Of a DNA stretch of 64,000 nucleotides, positions 27,331 to 36,331 are shown in pieces. Where the stretch lies: NCBI GenBank assembly GCA_963761655.1, contig CAVXHI010000008.1, positions 248,001-312,000 on the forward strand, in the 5' to 3' direction. Position 1 is the first letter of the stretch; each line of letters begins with the position of its first letter. The DNA comes from RYN-122 sp963761655. GTDB lineage: Bacteria; Actinomycetota; Actinomycetes; Mycobacteriales; SCTD01. The position numbers were made by a program, and so were the translations under genes. The notes beneath the pieces are model-generated. The model made no database searches and was not told where the DNA came from. It saw nothing but the letters and a program-made list of their open reading frames with translations.

Positions 27331-27889
27331 GCTGAAGGCGACCACTGCACGACCCAGGAGGTTCTCGCCGTGCGAGCCGATGGTGTCTTGACACAGGAGG
27401 CCCCACTACGCCCGGCGCGATTGATCGTTGAGCACGAGTAGCCCGTCGCTCGGGCCGCGGGCTGTTCCCAGCGCTTGGCAAATCGCCAAGCGGGGAATGC
27501 GGTGCCGCGAGTTGGGTGAGGCCAGGATGCAGGACAGGTCATTACGGCCCCGGCTGCCAATCGACCAAAGGCCGCGCCGCCGCTGGTCCTAAAGGTTGTG
27601 CGCCTGCGGTGGAAGCCGCGGCTCGGGCCGGTCGGCATCGCTAGCGTCCTCGACGTCCCGGCCACCCCTGTCGCACGAGGACGGTGACCCGCCGTGTCAG
27701 CGTCCCGGCGCGCTCCGGCAGGCCAAGCAGGCGCGCGAGTACGGGCATGACCCGCGAAGAACTGGCAGCAAGGTTGGCAGCAGTCAGAATGGGTCCTGGC
27801 GGAGCGGAGCGGACGGCCGCGGACAGTTCGGCCCCGCTCACTTGCGCAGATGAATCCGGCAGGACTTGCGCGGACGGCTCCAGCCCGCT
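27331..27889. other. Degraded sequence between the last IS and the tRNA scar
   Basis: Short frames occur on both strands (for example TREELAARLAAVRMGPGG on plus near 27755) but none is recognisable. A small inverted repeat, cgcttggcaaatcgccaagcg, spans 27472-27492. This is the outer edge of the island. Confidence 0.35.
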
Positions 27890-27933
27890 TTCATAATCTC
27901 TCGGTCGTGGGTTCGAGCCCCACCCGCCCCACC
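27890..27933 (+). other. 3' half of a CAU-anticodon tRNA (probable attachment-site scar)
   Basis: The stretch starts in an anticodon loop (ttCATaa, anticodon 27892-27894), continues through a T-arm (stem 27907-27911 with 27919-27923, loop ttcgagc) and ends with an acceptor strand ccgcccc, discriminator A and CC. The matching 5' half (ggggcgg and D-arm) is absent upstream, so it is not a working gene. tRNA 3' halves are the classic crossover segment left by tyrosine integrases. It would derive from a tRNA-Met or tRNA-Ile(CAU). Confidence 0.7.
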
Positions 27934-28013
27934 CACGACCTGCCGAGCAAGGCCCGGTGGTGCCGCGCAGCGCAGGCGGGTGCGAGGCCGACGGCGCTCG
28001 TCGGGTGACGCCC

Positions 28014-29293
28014 TCAGCCCATCACCGTGCCGGTGGAGTCGGCGTTGCGCTCCCGCAGGCGGCTGAAGGCGCGGACGTCGATCTCGAGCCCGGTGTGGGC
28101 TCCCCTGACGGTCGGCTCGTCGTGGAGGACAGCGCACATCAGCTTGCCGGCCATGGGAGCGTTCTTGAACTGGTTGCCGCTGGTGCCGATGGCGACGAAG
28201 AACCCCTCGCGCTCGGTGCGGTCGTAGACCGGGGTCCAGTCCTCGAGTGACGTCGTAGGCGCCGGCGACGCCGAGCGACCCGGCCGGGGACGCCGAGGTC
28301 CGGGAGGCGGCGGGCCGCCCGGGTGACCTGGGCCTCGTGGACGGTCTGCGTCGGGTTCGGGTTGCAGCCGTCGACGTCGTCGAGCCACTCGAACGGGTCG
28401 CACTCCGGCTCGGTGCCGCCCACGAGCAGACCGTCCCCGGCCGTCGGTCGCAGGTACGTGCCGAGGTCGATGTCGGCGATGATCGGGCCGGACCGGCCAG
28501 GAGTGCTGAAGCCCCTCGGGGCCGGGACGTGGTGCACCTCCTGGCGCATCGGACGGACGGACACGGACCAGCCGGACCCCACGCCCGCGAGCTCGTTCAC
28601 CGTCGAGGACCAGGGGCCGGCGGCGTTGACGACGACCGGCGCGTGCACCTGCGTGCCGTCCGACAGGGCGACGCCCGTGGTCGTGTCCGCGCCGAGGACC
28701 CCGGTCACGGCCCTGCCGAGGACGAACTGCGCTCCCCGCCGCCGGGCGCTGTTCGCGAGGTTCACCGCGGCGAGCGACGGGTCGTCGACGAAGCCGGCGT
28801 CCGGGGTCCAGAGCGCACCGAGCCGCTCCTGCGTGTCCTCCCAGAAGGCCGGGTCGTCGATGCGCCGCGGCGGCCAGTAGCGCCCCGGGTCGATGCCCGG
28901 GAGACGCGCGGCCAGGGTCGCGGGGTCCCACTGCTCGTAGGGGATGCCGGCCCGCTGGAACAGGGGGAGCACGCGCGTCATGGGGGCGACGTCGACGTCG
29001 AGGAAGACCATCCCGGTGCGGTGGAAGCGCGCCATGCCGGCGTCGTCGACCCCTTCGAGGTGGTCGGCCCACTTCTCCCAGCTGTGCTTGGACTCCCAGG
29101 CCGTCGCGATCCCGTCCCAGGTCGAGTAGTTGAAGCGGACGACGGCGCTGGACGCGCTGGTGCTGCCCTGGCCCGGCGCTCCGGCCTTGTCGACGACGAC
29201 GACGGACAGCCCCTCACGGGCGAGCTCGAGGGCGATCGAGGCGCCGATGACGCCCGCTCCGATGATGACGGCATCAGCTGTGGTCACGGTCAT
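28014..29293 (-). pseudogene. FAD-dependent oxidoreductase (DAO family), two apparent frameshifts
   Basis: ATG 29293, preceded by ggaggaccc, opens with a Rossmann FAD motif (VIIGAGVIGASIALELAREG, residues 9-28) and continues as a D-amino-acid/sarcosine-oxidase-like protein (GSTSASSAVVRFNYS, later VVNAAGPWSSTVNELAG). The family C-terminus resumes in another frame: EDWTPVYDRTEREGFFVAIG, TSGNQFKNAPMAGKLM, stop at 28014. Single-base changes near 28274 and 28246 would reconnect it; the short middle piece GVAGAYDVT lies in the third frame. It is the last gene of the 33-28 kb minus-strand cluster. Sequencing error is as likely as decay. Confidence 0.75.
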
Positions 29294-29452
29294 GGGTCCT
29301 CCGAGCGCAGGGGTGACGGCCCCGCGCCGGGACGGCCAGGGCAGGACGGGACGTGCGGGACGGTGCCGGCTGCAGACGGTCTGTGCGGGTGGGCTGGTCG
29401 GACGCCCTGCCGCCGGGCTCGGTGGAGAGGGCTCGCGGTCAGCCGCGGCCGG

Positions 29453-31033
29453 TCACGGCAGCGGGCGCTCGCCGCTGGCGTACCGGAAGCAGCCACAGGG
29501 GTCCTCGAACCGGAGCAGCCGGTAGGCGGCGGCGCCGTCAGCGGTGCGTCCGGGAGCGAAGCTGGTCCGGTAGGTGTTGGCCGCGCGGAAGCGGGAGCCG
29601 AGACCGGCCACGCCCGCCTGGAACCCGGCGGCGGTGAGGCTGGTCGTGTCGGCGAGGGCGTCGCGGAGGAAGAACCAGTCGTCGCAGATCCAGGTCGCGA
29701 TCGCCAGGGTCGTCCCGGTGCTGAGGTCCTGGTCCGCGGACCTGACCGCGTCGACGCACTGCGCGCCGCCCGGTGTGCCGACCTCGCGGGCACTGGCGTT
29801 GTCGAGGTCCAGGTAGGGACTCCACCCGAGACCTGCGGCGCCGCGGAGCGCGGCCGCGGGCAGGGCGCCGGCGATCGGTCCGGGGTACTCGAGCGTGCTC
29901 AGTGACAGGAACGGCTCGTAGGCCTGCTGCTGGGCGGCGAGGCCGAAGTAGATCGGCTGCCCGCCGGGCGCGAAGAAGACGCGGTCGACCCCCGCCGCCT
30001 TGAACTTGAGGACGCCTCCCGAGTAGGCGGAGGCCGAGCCTGCGGCGTCCACCCCGGTGTAGAAGTCGGAGGTGAGCGACAGGCCGCGCTTCTTGAGCGC
30101 CGGGACCAGGCTGTCCGCGACGGTGGCCCGGGCGTCCGGCGTGTCGAACCCGACGACGCCGACCTTCGACCCGGCCTTCAGCCAGCCGGAGGCCCAGAGC
30201 GCCTCGACCGAGTCGGTGAGCAGCCGGGTGTAGCTCGGGTTGGTCGGGGCGTAGAGCGTCCCGGCGAACTCGCGGAAGAAGCGCGAGGACAGGGCGGGGT
30301 TCGCGGTCACGACCGGGATGCCGCGCTTGCGCAGGCACTCGTAGAAGTTCTTCGTGACGCCGGAGACGATCGAGGCGATCGCGAAGACCTTCGCGTCCTG
30401 CGTGAGGGCGGTGCAGGCCGCCTCGTAGGCGGTGCTGGGGTTGGTCGCCGCCTCGCTCGCCGGCACGTCGTAGACGACGAGCTTGATCTTCCGGCCGTCG
30501 ATGCCCCCGCGTGCGTTCAGGTAGGCGACGACGGACCTCATCATGGCGATCTGGTCGCCCGAGGCCCCGGAGGAGAAGCCCGCTGCCCTCTGGTACTCGC
30601 CCGCGCCGTTCGCGGTCAGGGCACCGATCGTGATGGTCGTGTCCGTCACGCCCACCCCGCCGCCCGCCCTGCGGGCCGGACCGGCTGGGACCTGTCGCGG
30701 GTCGCTGCGGTCGGTGGTCCCGCTGGGAGCGGTGCCGCTCCGGCCGCTCCGTGCTGCGCCCTCGACGTGGGCGCCGTCCGGCTGAGTGCCGGGCTGCACG
30801 ACCGGTGCTGCGGCGTCGCCGCCCGGCGTCGACGGAGCCGCACCGGCACCGGAGCCGAGCGCGGCGGCCCCGGTCTGCGCGAGTCCCTCGGCGTCGACCT
30901 GGCCGCCGGCCTGTCCGGACGCCGACGCCTGCTGGCTGACCGGGACGGTGGTGCCGCACGCGGCGGTGAGGGCAGCCGAGGCGGCCAGGGCGGCGAGCCA
31001 CCAGCGACGGGCGGAGCGGCGGTCAGCGGACAT
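29453..31033 (-). CDS. ABC-transporter substrate-binding lipoprotein (LivK-type)
   Basis: The 526-residue protein starts MSADRRSARRWWLAALAASA and has a lipobox with Cys 26 (LTAAC). A low-complexity Gly/Ala/Ser linker runs to about residue 130, then a type-1 periplasmic-binding fold of the branched-chain amino acid/urea class begins (VTDTTITIGALTANG, SVVAYLNARGGIDGRKIKLV, VFAIASIVSGVTKNF). No permease or ATPase gene is nearby, so the transporter partner is elsewhere. Its start overlaps the upstream esterase gene by 11 bases. The ligand cannot be read from the sequence. Confidence 0.85.
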   Translation of the reverse strand: MSADRRSARRWWLAALAASAALTAACGTTVPVSQQASASGQAGGQVDAEGLAQTGAAALGSGAGAAPSTPGGDAAAPVVQPGTQPDGAHVEGAARSGRSGTAPSGTTDRSDPRQVPAGPARRAGGGVGVTDTTITIGALTANGAGEYQRAAGFSSGASGDQIAMMRSVVAYLNARGGIDGRKIKLVVYDVPASEAATNPSTAYEAACTALTQDAKVFAIASIVSGVTKNFYECLRKRGIPVVTANPALSSRFFREFAGTLYAPTNPSYTRLLTDSVEALWASGWLKAGSKVGVVGFDTPDARATVADSLVPALKKRGLSLTSDFYTGVDAAGSASAYSGGVLKFKAAGVDRVFFAPGGQPIYFGLAAQQQAYEPFLSLSTLEYPGPIAGALPAAALRGAAGLGWSPYLDLDNASAREVGTPGGAQCVDAVRSADQDLSTGTTLAIATWICDDWFFLRDALADTTSLTAAGFQAGVAGLGSRFRAANTYRTSFAPGRTADGAAAYRLLRFEDPCGCFRYASGERPLP

Positions 31034-31904
31034 GGCACGCCTTGAGGTAGCTGAGGAAGGACGCCTGCACACCGGTCACGTGCGTCTCGCGCAGGACCGC
31101 CTTCGACACCAGGTGCGAGCGCCCTCGTGCGTGCAGCTCGTCCACGACGGCGAGCACGTGGCGTGCGAGGCCGCGGTAGACCGGGACGTCGCCGACCATC
31201 TCGAGCTCGTTCAGGGTGACGTGCAGCCGGGGTCCTGGCGCGGCGGCGTCCACCTGCGGCAGCCCGCGCAGCAGCGCGAACACCTGGCTGTCCTCCCCCA
31301 GCACACCGGGGCTCCCGGCCCCGACGGTGGTGAACGGCGTCGTCCCACCAGCGCTGGCCACGAGCCACGCGTAGAGCGAGAACAGCCCGCCGTAGGAGTA
31401 CCCGAAGAGCCCGTGTCCCGCAGCGCTGACGCGGTAGCGCGACCGCAGCAGCGGGTGCAGCTCGTCGGTGAGGAAGGCGAGGAAGTCGTCGGCGTGGGTG
31501 TCGGCCAGACCGGCCAGGAAGGCCTCGACGTGCTCCGGCGTCATCGCCCCGGACTCGCGGGCCGCCTCCAGCGTGGACCGGATCTCCGGGCTCACCGGCT
31601 CGCCGGGCGGCACCAGGTCGCGGTTGCGGAGCGTCGCCCAGGCGGCCGCCTCCTCGTCCGCGTAGCCGACCGAGACCTGGACGTAGGGCGCGACCGACAG
31701 GTACGGGTCGGACTGGCTGACGATGAGCGGCGCGGTCTGGCCGACCGCGAAGTTCCCGTCCGTCACGTAGACGAGCGGCAGCTCGTCGGTGGTGTCGGCG
31801 TAGCCGGGCGGCGTCGTCACCCAGACGCCGTAGCGGAGACCGGACCGGGCCGTGACGACGTTGTGGTCGGTGTCCGGCAGGCAGCCGTGCAGCATCGCGC
31901 TCAC
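31023..31904 (-). CDS. Putative esterase (alpha/beta hydrolase, esterase D-like)
   Basis: The 293-residue product begins at GTG 31904, overlapping the amidohydrolase stop as GTGA. It shows PLVYVTDGNFAVGQ near residue 40, the nucleophile elbow GLFGYSYGGLFSLYAW with Ser near residue 167, and a C-terminal His region (ETHVTGVQASF). This matches the Esterase_phd/EntS-D type of hydrolases acting on acyl esters or siderophore-like substrates; the actual substrate is unknown. Context with an amidohydrolase and FAD oxidase suggests breakdown of an imported small molecule. Confidence 0.78.
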   Translation of the reverse strand: MSAMLHGCLPDTDHNVVTARSGLRYGVWVTTPPGYADTTDELPLVYVTDGNFAVGQTAPLIVSQSDPYLSVAPYVQVSVGYADEEAAAWATLRNRDLVPPGEPVSPEIRSTLEAARESGAMTPEHVEAFLAGLADTHADDFLAFLTDELHPLLRSRYRVSAAGHGLFGYSYGGLFSLYAWLVASAGGTTPFTTVGAGSPGVLGEDSQVFALLRGLPQVDAAAPGPRLHVTLNELEMVGDVPVYRGLARHVLAVVDELHARGRSHLVSKAVLRETHVTGVQASFLSYLKACHVR

Positions 31905-33124
31905 CGGACGTCCTTCACGACGGCGCCGCCCTTGACGACCGTCGCGGCCATCTCGGGGTCGGCGAAGACCTTGGCATCGGCGAGGGGGTCGCTCTGCCAC
32001 ACGACGAGATCGGCCTGCATCCCGACGGCGATGCGCCCGACGGTGTCCCCGAGGCCGAGGATGTCGGCGTTCACGCTGGTCGCGGACACGAGGGCCTGCA
32101 TCGGGGTCTCGAGCTCCGCGCGCAGCCGCAGCTCCTCGCCCCGTCGCTGCTGGTCGGGTCCGATGAGGTCCGACCCGAGGCCGATGCGCAGGCCCGCCGC
32201 GCGTGCGGTGTGCAGCGCGGCGGCCATGCGGTCCTGGACGCCGTCGACGCGGCCCCGCGTGCACGGGTCCAGGTCCATGCCCTCGCCGGCGCGGACCTGG
32301 TCGAGGACGGCGAACGTGGGGACGAGGGCGACGTCGTGCTGCTTCATGAGGGCCGCGGTGGGCTCGTCGACGTCCGTGCCGTGCTCGACGCAGCGGACGC
32401 CTGCCCGGACGGCGTTGCGGATGCCGGCGTTGTTGTGCGCGTGGACGGTCACGTAGGTGCCACGGGCCGCCGCCTCCTCCACCGCGACGCCGATCTCCTC
32501 GACGGTGAACTGCGTGTCCGCGAGCCGGTCGTGCCCGCCGACGACGCCGCCCGTGACGCACAGCTTGAGGAAGGTCGCGCCGCGCCGGAAGGACTCGCGC
32601 ACGTTCTTGCGGAGCTCGTCGGCGTTGCCGGACATCAGCGACAGGGCGCACAGGCCCGGCAGGTGGTGGCCGGTCCAGGCCTCGGTCGGCTCCCAGTCGG
32701 CGCCGTAGTAGCCGTGCCCGCCCGTCTGGCACTGGACGGGACCGCAGGTGAGGAGGCGGGGGCCGCGGACCTTGCCCTTCGCGATCGCGGTCACCAGCCC
32801 ACCGTCGACGCCGCCGGTGTCGCGCACCGTCGTGAAGCCGGCGTCGAGGGCGTGTCCCGCACTGGCGAAGATGTCCGCGGCGAGCTCGGCAGCGGAGATC
32901 TCGAAGCCGAACTGCGCGCGGATCGGGCTGGACAGCCCCAGGTGCACGTGGGCGTCGATGAGCCCCGGCGTCAGGAGCCGGCCGTCCATGTCGACGGTCG
33001 CTGCTCCGGCAGGCGCTCTGCCGACCTCGCTGATGACGTCGCCCGACACGCAGACGTCCCGCCGGACCGGATCGCGGCCGGTCCCGTCGGCCACGAGGCC
33101 TCCGGCAAACCACAGGTCCGTCAT
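31901..33124 (-). CDS. Metal-dependent amidohydrolase (imidazolonepropionase/prolidase-like)
   Basis: The 407-residue protein has all landmarks of the amidohydrolase superfamily: metal-binding HxH in LIDAHVHLG near residue 59, a Lys in ATFLKLCVTGGV that is carboxylated in relatives, His in YVTVHAHNN and VEHGTDVDE, and the catalytic Asp in GLGSDLIGP near residue 318. The C-terminus (GRIAVGMQADLVVWQSDPL) is the composite beta-domain end. It is the first gene of a minus-strand operon and divergent from a TetR regulator. The substrate is not determinable. Confidence 0.88.
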   Translation of the reverse strand: MTDLWFAGGLVADGTGRDPVRRDVCVSGDVISEVGRAPAGAATVDMDGRLLTPGLIDAHVHLGLSSPIRAQFGFEISAAELAADIFASAGHALDAGFTTVRDTGGVDGGLVTAIAKGKVRGPRLLTCGPVQCQTGGHGYYGADWEPTEAWTGHHLPGLCALSLMSGNADELRKNVRESFRRGATFLKLCVTGGVVGGHDRLADTQFTVEEIGVAVEEAAARGTYVTVHAHNNAGIRNAVRAGVRCVEHGTDVDEPTAALMKQHDVALVPTFAVLDQVRAGEGMDLDPCTRGRVDGVQDRMAAALHTARAAGLRIGLGSDLIGPDQQRRGEELRLRAELETPMQALVSATSVNADILGLGDTVGRIAVGMQADLVVWQSDPLADAKVFADPEMAATVVKGGAVVKDVR

Positions 33125-33171
33125 GGGCTCTCCCGCTGGCTAGGGTCGTGCTGCGGCGCTCACCGCCGGTT

Positions 33172-33188
33172 GTTATCCAATGGAAAAC
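33172..33188. promoter_or_regulatory. Palindrome between amidohydrolase and TetR genes, candidate operator
   Basis: GTTATCCA A TGGAAAAC is an inverted repeat with seven of eight arm positions paired around a central A. It lies in the 77-base divergent gap (33125-33201) and is distinctly AT-richer than its surroundings. TetR proteins usually bind such palindromes between their own gene and the target operon. Confidence 0.55.
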
Positions 33189-33201
33189 TACGGCGGTGCA
33201 G

Positions 33202-33753
33202 ATGTCAACGGCCAGGGACCGCCTGCTGGCGCGCCTGCTCGACGTGTACGGCCAGGAGCTGCCGCCCCAGGGCGCCTCGCTGCGGGAGATCGCGACCCGC
33301 GTCGACACCAGCCACGCCCTGCTGCGCTACCACTTCGGGGGCCACTCCGGCGTCCTCACGGCGATGTTGATCGCCCAGCGCGGACAGGACAACGCCGTCC
33401 TGTCCGGACAGGCCGCCGGGGCGAGCTTCGCGGAGCTGGTCGAGCAGATCTGGGCCCTCTACACCGACTCCGGGAGCATCCCGCGCATCCGCAGCTTCTT
33501 CCTCGTCGCCGGCCTCGCGGCGCAGGACCCGGCCGCCTACACCGACTTCATCACCAGCCTCGACGACCTCACGGCCCTGCTGTCGGACGTCGCCCGCCGG
33601 GAGGGCGACAGCGACGACGAGGCCCGGCTCCGCGCCACCGTGACCATCGCGGCGCTGCGCGGGCTGCTGCTCCACGAGGTGCTCAACCCGGGCCTGACCG
33701 CCGACGCGGTCCTGCCGCTCGTCCTGCAGCTGTCGCCGGGGCGGCGACCGTAG
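33202..33753 (+). CDS. TetR-family transcriptional regulator
   Basis: The 183-residue protein has the TetR N-terminal helix-turn-helix (GASLREIATRVDTSHALLRY then HFGG) at residues 25-48 and an all-helical C-terminal ligand domain. I chose ATG 33202 (MSTARDRLLARLLDVYGQEL); GTG 33196 is possible. It faces the catabolic operon across a short gap with a palindrome, so it probably represses that operon and itself until a substrate-derived ligand binds. Confidence 0.85.
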   Translation: MSTARDRLLARLLDVYGQELPPQGASLREIATRVDTSHALLRYHFGGHSGVLTAMLIAQRGQDNAVLSGQAAGASFAELVEQIWALYTDSGSIPRIRSFFLVAGLAAQDPAAYTDFITSLDDLTALLSDVARREGDSDDEARLRATVTIAALRGLLLHEVLNPGLTADAVLPLVLQLSPGRRP

Positions 33754-33907
33754 AGGGCGGCAGTCCTGGCAGGGGCCACCGGCCCGTCCCCGGACGTGGT
33801 GTGATCCTCGGGAGAGTCCACCGATCGGGTGTCAGCACAGGCCCGAGGCTGCCGACAGAGCAGGCAGACCCGTGTGTCCCCGCGACCAGAGCAGAGCAGG
33901 AGAGCCC

Positions 33908-34438
33908 GTGCCGCGTCTCGGCAGCACCCTGGCCCTCCTGCCGGTCACCGTGCTCGCGCTCGTGGCCGCCTCGGGTGCCCCGGCCCTGGCGCAGGTCGGT
34001 GTGCCGATCGTCCCCGGGGTCCTGAGCATCTCGGGCACCGGTGTCGACGTCGCGGTCTCGGGCGCTCCGGGCTCGCTGACCTCCTCGGTCGGGGGCACGA
34101 CCCTCGTCGTCACGGACACGACGGGGACGACCAACGGCTGGGCGGTCACGGCGACCTGGTCGGGCATCGCCGGGACGAAGGACGTGGGCGGCGCCAACGT
34201 CCTGGCGTCCGTCAGCGCCGTCGTACCCGACCTCGCCGGCGGCGTGCTCTCGTCCGCGGTCACCCGGGTCACCAACGCCCCGTTGACCAGCCCGGTCACG
34301 GTGGCGACGACCGGGACGAACGGCGGGTCCGGCATCACCACGATGACCGCGAGCTACAAGGTCCGGCTCCCGGTGACCGCGCAGGTCGGGAACGTCTTCG
34401 GCGGGCGGGTGACCTACACGGTGGCCAGCGTCCGCTAG
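33908..34438 (+). CDS. Secreted protein, possibly WxL-like beta-domain
   Basis: GTG 33908 follows aggagagccc. The 176-residue product has a signal peptide (STLALLPVTVLALVAASGAP, cut after ALA near residue 28) and a Thr/Val/Gly-rich beta domain. The segment TLVVTDTTGTTNGWAVTATW resembles the VTDxxGTxxGWxVT motif of WxL-type surface proteins, which bind peptidoglycan, but the C-terminal WxL signature is not obvious. No partner gene is adjacent. Confidence 0.65.
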   Translation: MPRLGSTLALLPVTVLALVAASGAPALAQVGVPIVPGVLSISGTGVDVAVSGAPGSLTSSVGGTTLVVTDTTGTTNGWAVTATWSGIAGTKDVGGANVLASVSAVVPDLAGGVLSSAVTRVTNAPLTSPVTVATTGTNGGSGITTMTASYKVRLPVTAQVGNVFGGRVTYTVASVR

Positions 34439-34466
34439 GCGAGCGTCCGTCCAGCGGCGGCGCCGG

Positions 34467-35093
34467 TCACGAGAGCACGAGGTCGGCCCGCCAGCGGGTG
34501 GCGTCCACGACGGCGGCGTTCGCCTCGTCGGACCGGGACACCCAGCGCTCGGCCTCGTCCGGCGTCCGGCCGTGGGCGACGTGGCGGTCGACGAGCCGGC
34601 GTCGTCGCACCACCGGGTCGACGTCGAGGAACCAGCACTCGGTGAGCAGGTCACGGACGGGGGCGAAGGCGCCGTCGGCGAGCAGGTAGTTGCCCTCGGT
34701 CAGGACCAGCGGGACGGTGCGCGGCACGGCCACCGCGCCGGCCACGGACTGCTCCCGGTCCCGCCGGAACGCGGGCGCGTAGACGACGTCGTCCTCGCGG
34801 GCGTGCAGGCGGCGGAGCAGGTGGACGAAGCCGGCGGCGTCGAAGGTGTCGGGCGCGCCCTTGCGGTCCCGGCGACCCAGCGCCTCGAGGACGGCGTCGT
34901 CGAGGTGGAAGCCGTCCAGGGGCACCAGGACGGCGCGGTCGCCGAGGGCGTCGACCAGGGCGGTGGCCAGGGTGGACGTGCCGGCCCCGGGCGGACCGGC
35001 GAGCCCCAGGACGGAGCGGTCGGGCAGGCGGGCGGCCCGGGCCACGAGGGCGTCGACGGCGTCCCGTCGCGCCGCAGCCGGGGGGCCGGTCAC
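34467..35093 (-). CDS. Nucleoside/uridine kinase-like P-loop kinase
   Basis: The 208-residue protein has a P-loop, GLAGPPGAGTSTLATAL (residues 30-46), followed by VPLDGFHLDD (substrate Asp) and LVLTEGNYLL, the arrangement of the phosphoribulokinase/uridine kinase/pantothenate kinase family. A late RRRRLVDRHVAHGRTPDEA lid region completes it. These small actinobacterial members phosphorylate a nucleoside or sugar, not identified here. Its GTG start overlaps the upstream phosphatase stop as GTGA. Confidence 0.82.
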   Translation of the reverse strand: MTGPPAAARRDAVDALVARAARLPDRSVLGLAGPPGAGTSTLATALVDALGDRAVLVPLDGFHLDDAVLEALGRRDRKGAPDTFDAAGFVHLLRRLHAREDDVVYAPAFRRDREQSVAGAVAVPRTVPLVLTEGNYLLADGAFAPVRDLLTECWFLDVDPVVRRRRLVDRHVAHGRTPDEAERWVSRSDEANAAVVDATRWRADLVLS

Positions 35094-36331
35094 CCGACGT
35101 CGAGGAGCCGCACGACCAGCAGGGCGACGTCGTCGTCGGTGCCGGCGGAGCTGCTCAGCAGGTGCTCGGCGAGGGCGTCCGGGTCGACCGCACCCGCGGC
35201 CGTCGCGGTCCGCCGCAGGTGCTCGAGACCGGCGTCGAGCGCCTCGCCGCGCTGCTCGACGAGGCCGTCGGTGAACAGCACCAGCGTCTCGCCCGGGTGC
35301 AGCACGCGCTGGTGGTCGGTGCGGGGTGACGAGGGCTGCACGCCGAGCATGAGGTCGGCGTCGGTCTCGAGCAGGCGGCCGCCGTCGTCGGTGAGGAGAA
35401 GCGGCGGCAGGTGACCCGCGCTGCTCCACACGAGGTCCCTGGTCCCGTCGGGCCGGGGGCCGGACAGCAGCGCGACGACGCAGGTGGCGGCCACGTGCAG
35501 GCCGAGCGCGGCGGCGGTGCGGTCGAGCCGGGCCAGCAGCGCCGACGGCGGCTCGTCCCGGTCGACGGCGAGGGCACGCAGCAGGTTCCGCAGGTCGGCC
35601 ATCTGTGCGGCCGCGGCGAGGTCGTGCCCTTCGACGTCGCCGACCACGACGACCAGCCCGGCGGCGCCGGGGAAGGCGTCGTACCAGTCGCCGCCGACCT
35701 CGAGGTCGTGGGCCGCCGGGGCGTAGCGGGCGGCCAGCGACAGCCCGGGCAGGGCCGGCACGGGCGGGAGCAGGCTCGTCTGCAGGGCCGTCGCGACCGC
35801 GCGCTGGCTGACGGCGAGCCGCGCGGCGTCGACGGCGAGCCCCACGTGCGCGGCGACGTCGGCCAGCTCCTCGACGACGTCGGGCGGGAAGCCGGTGCTG
35901 CTGCCGAGAGACAGGACACCGACCGGTCCGCTGCGGCCGGGCAGGGTCAGCAGCAGCAGCTCGTGGGCGCCGAGCGTCAGGGCGGTGGCGGCCTGCGTCG
36001 CGACCCGTTCGTCGGGGTCCTGCCGCAGCGCGGACAGCGCCTCGGCGTCGAGGTGCAGCCACCCGGACGGCGCCGCGACGGCTCGGGGGAGGAGGCCGCC
36101 GGCCCGGGCCGAGGAGCGCCGGCCACCGGCGCTGCCGACCCCGGGGGGCAGCGGCAGCGGCCCGTCGTGGCGGAGCGCGGCCACCCGGGTCAGCAGGTCC
36201 GGCGGGTCGAGCCGGTCGGCGAGCACCCAGTCGGTCGCACCGAGCACGACCTGTGCGGCCCGGACCAGGACGTCGTCGCGGTCGGAGGCGCCGGTGCAGG
36301 CACGGACCGCCCGCGCGAGCAGGCCGGGCAC
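35090..36331 (-). CDS. GAF-domain PP2C/SpoIIE-type serine phosphatase
   Basis: The 413-residue protein begins VPGLLARAVRACTGASDRDD and carries a GAF-like sensor (to about residue 190) ending in the linker ALQTSLLPPVPALPGLSLAA. The SpoIIE/RsbU-type PP2C domain follows: DLEVGGDWYDAF and VVVVGDVEGHDLAAAAQMA, LVWSSAGHLPPLLL, ETLVLFTDGLVEQRG and a C-terminal GTDDDVALLVVRL, supplying the metal-binding aspartates. Such enzymes dephosphorylate anti-anti-sigma factors in stress signalling. The start TAGTG overlaps the upstream stop by one base. Confidence 0.88.
   Translation of the reverse strand: MPGLLARAVRACTGASDRDDVLVRAAQVVLGATDWVLADRLDPPDLLTRVAALRHDGPLPLPPGVGSAGGRRSSARAGGLLPRAVAAPSGWLHLDAEALSALRQDPDERVATQAATALTLGAHELLLLTLPGRSGPVGVLSLGSSTGFPPDVVEELADVAAHVGLAVDAARLAVSQRAVATALQTSLLPPVPALPGLSLAARYAPAAHDLEVGGDWYDAFPGAAGLVVVVGDVEGHDLAAAAQMADLRNLLRALAVDRDEPPSALLARLDRTAAALGLHVAATCVVALLSGPRPDGTRDLVWSSAGHLPPLLLTDDGGRLLETDADLMLGVQPSSPRTDHQRVLHPGETLVLFTDGLVEQRGEALDAGLEHLRRTATAAGAVDPDALAEHLLSSSAGTDDDVALLVVRLLDVG

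Noticed and set aside
27840..27935. A complete tRNA gene at 27.9 kb
   Set aside because: The 5' acceptor and D-arm that should pair with ccgcccc are absent upstream, so only the 3' half exists.
31023..33308. A 761-codon single protein fusing the esterase to upstream sequence
   Set aside because: Upstream of 31904 the frame is a shadow of the amidohydrolase gene; the esterase has its own GTG in a GTGA overlap.
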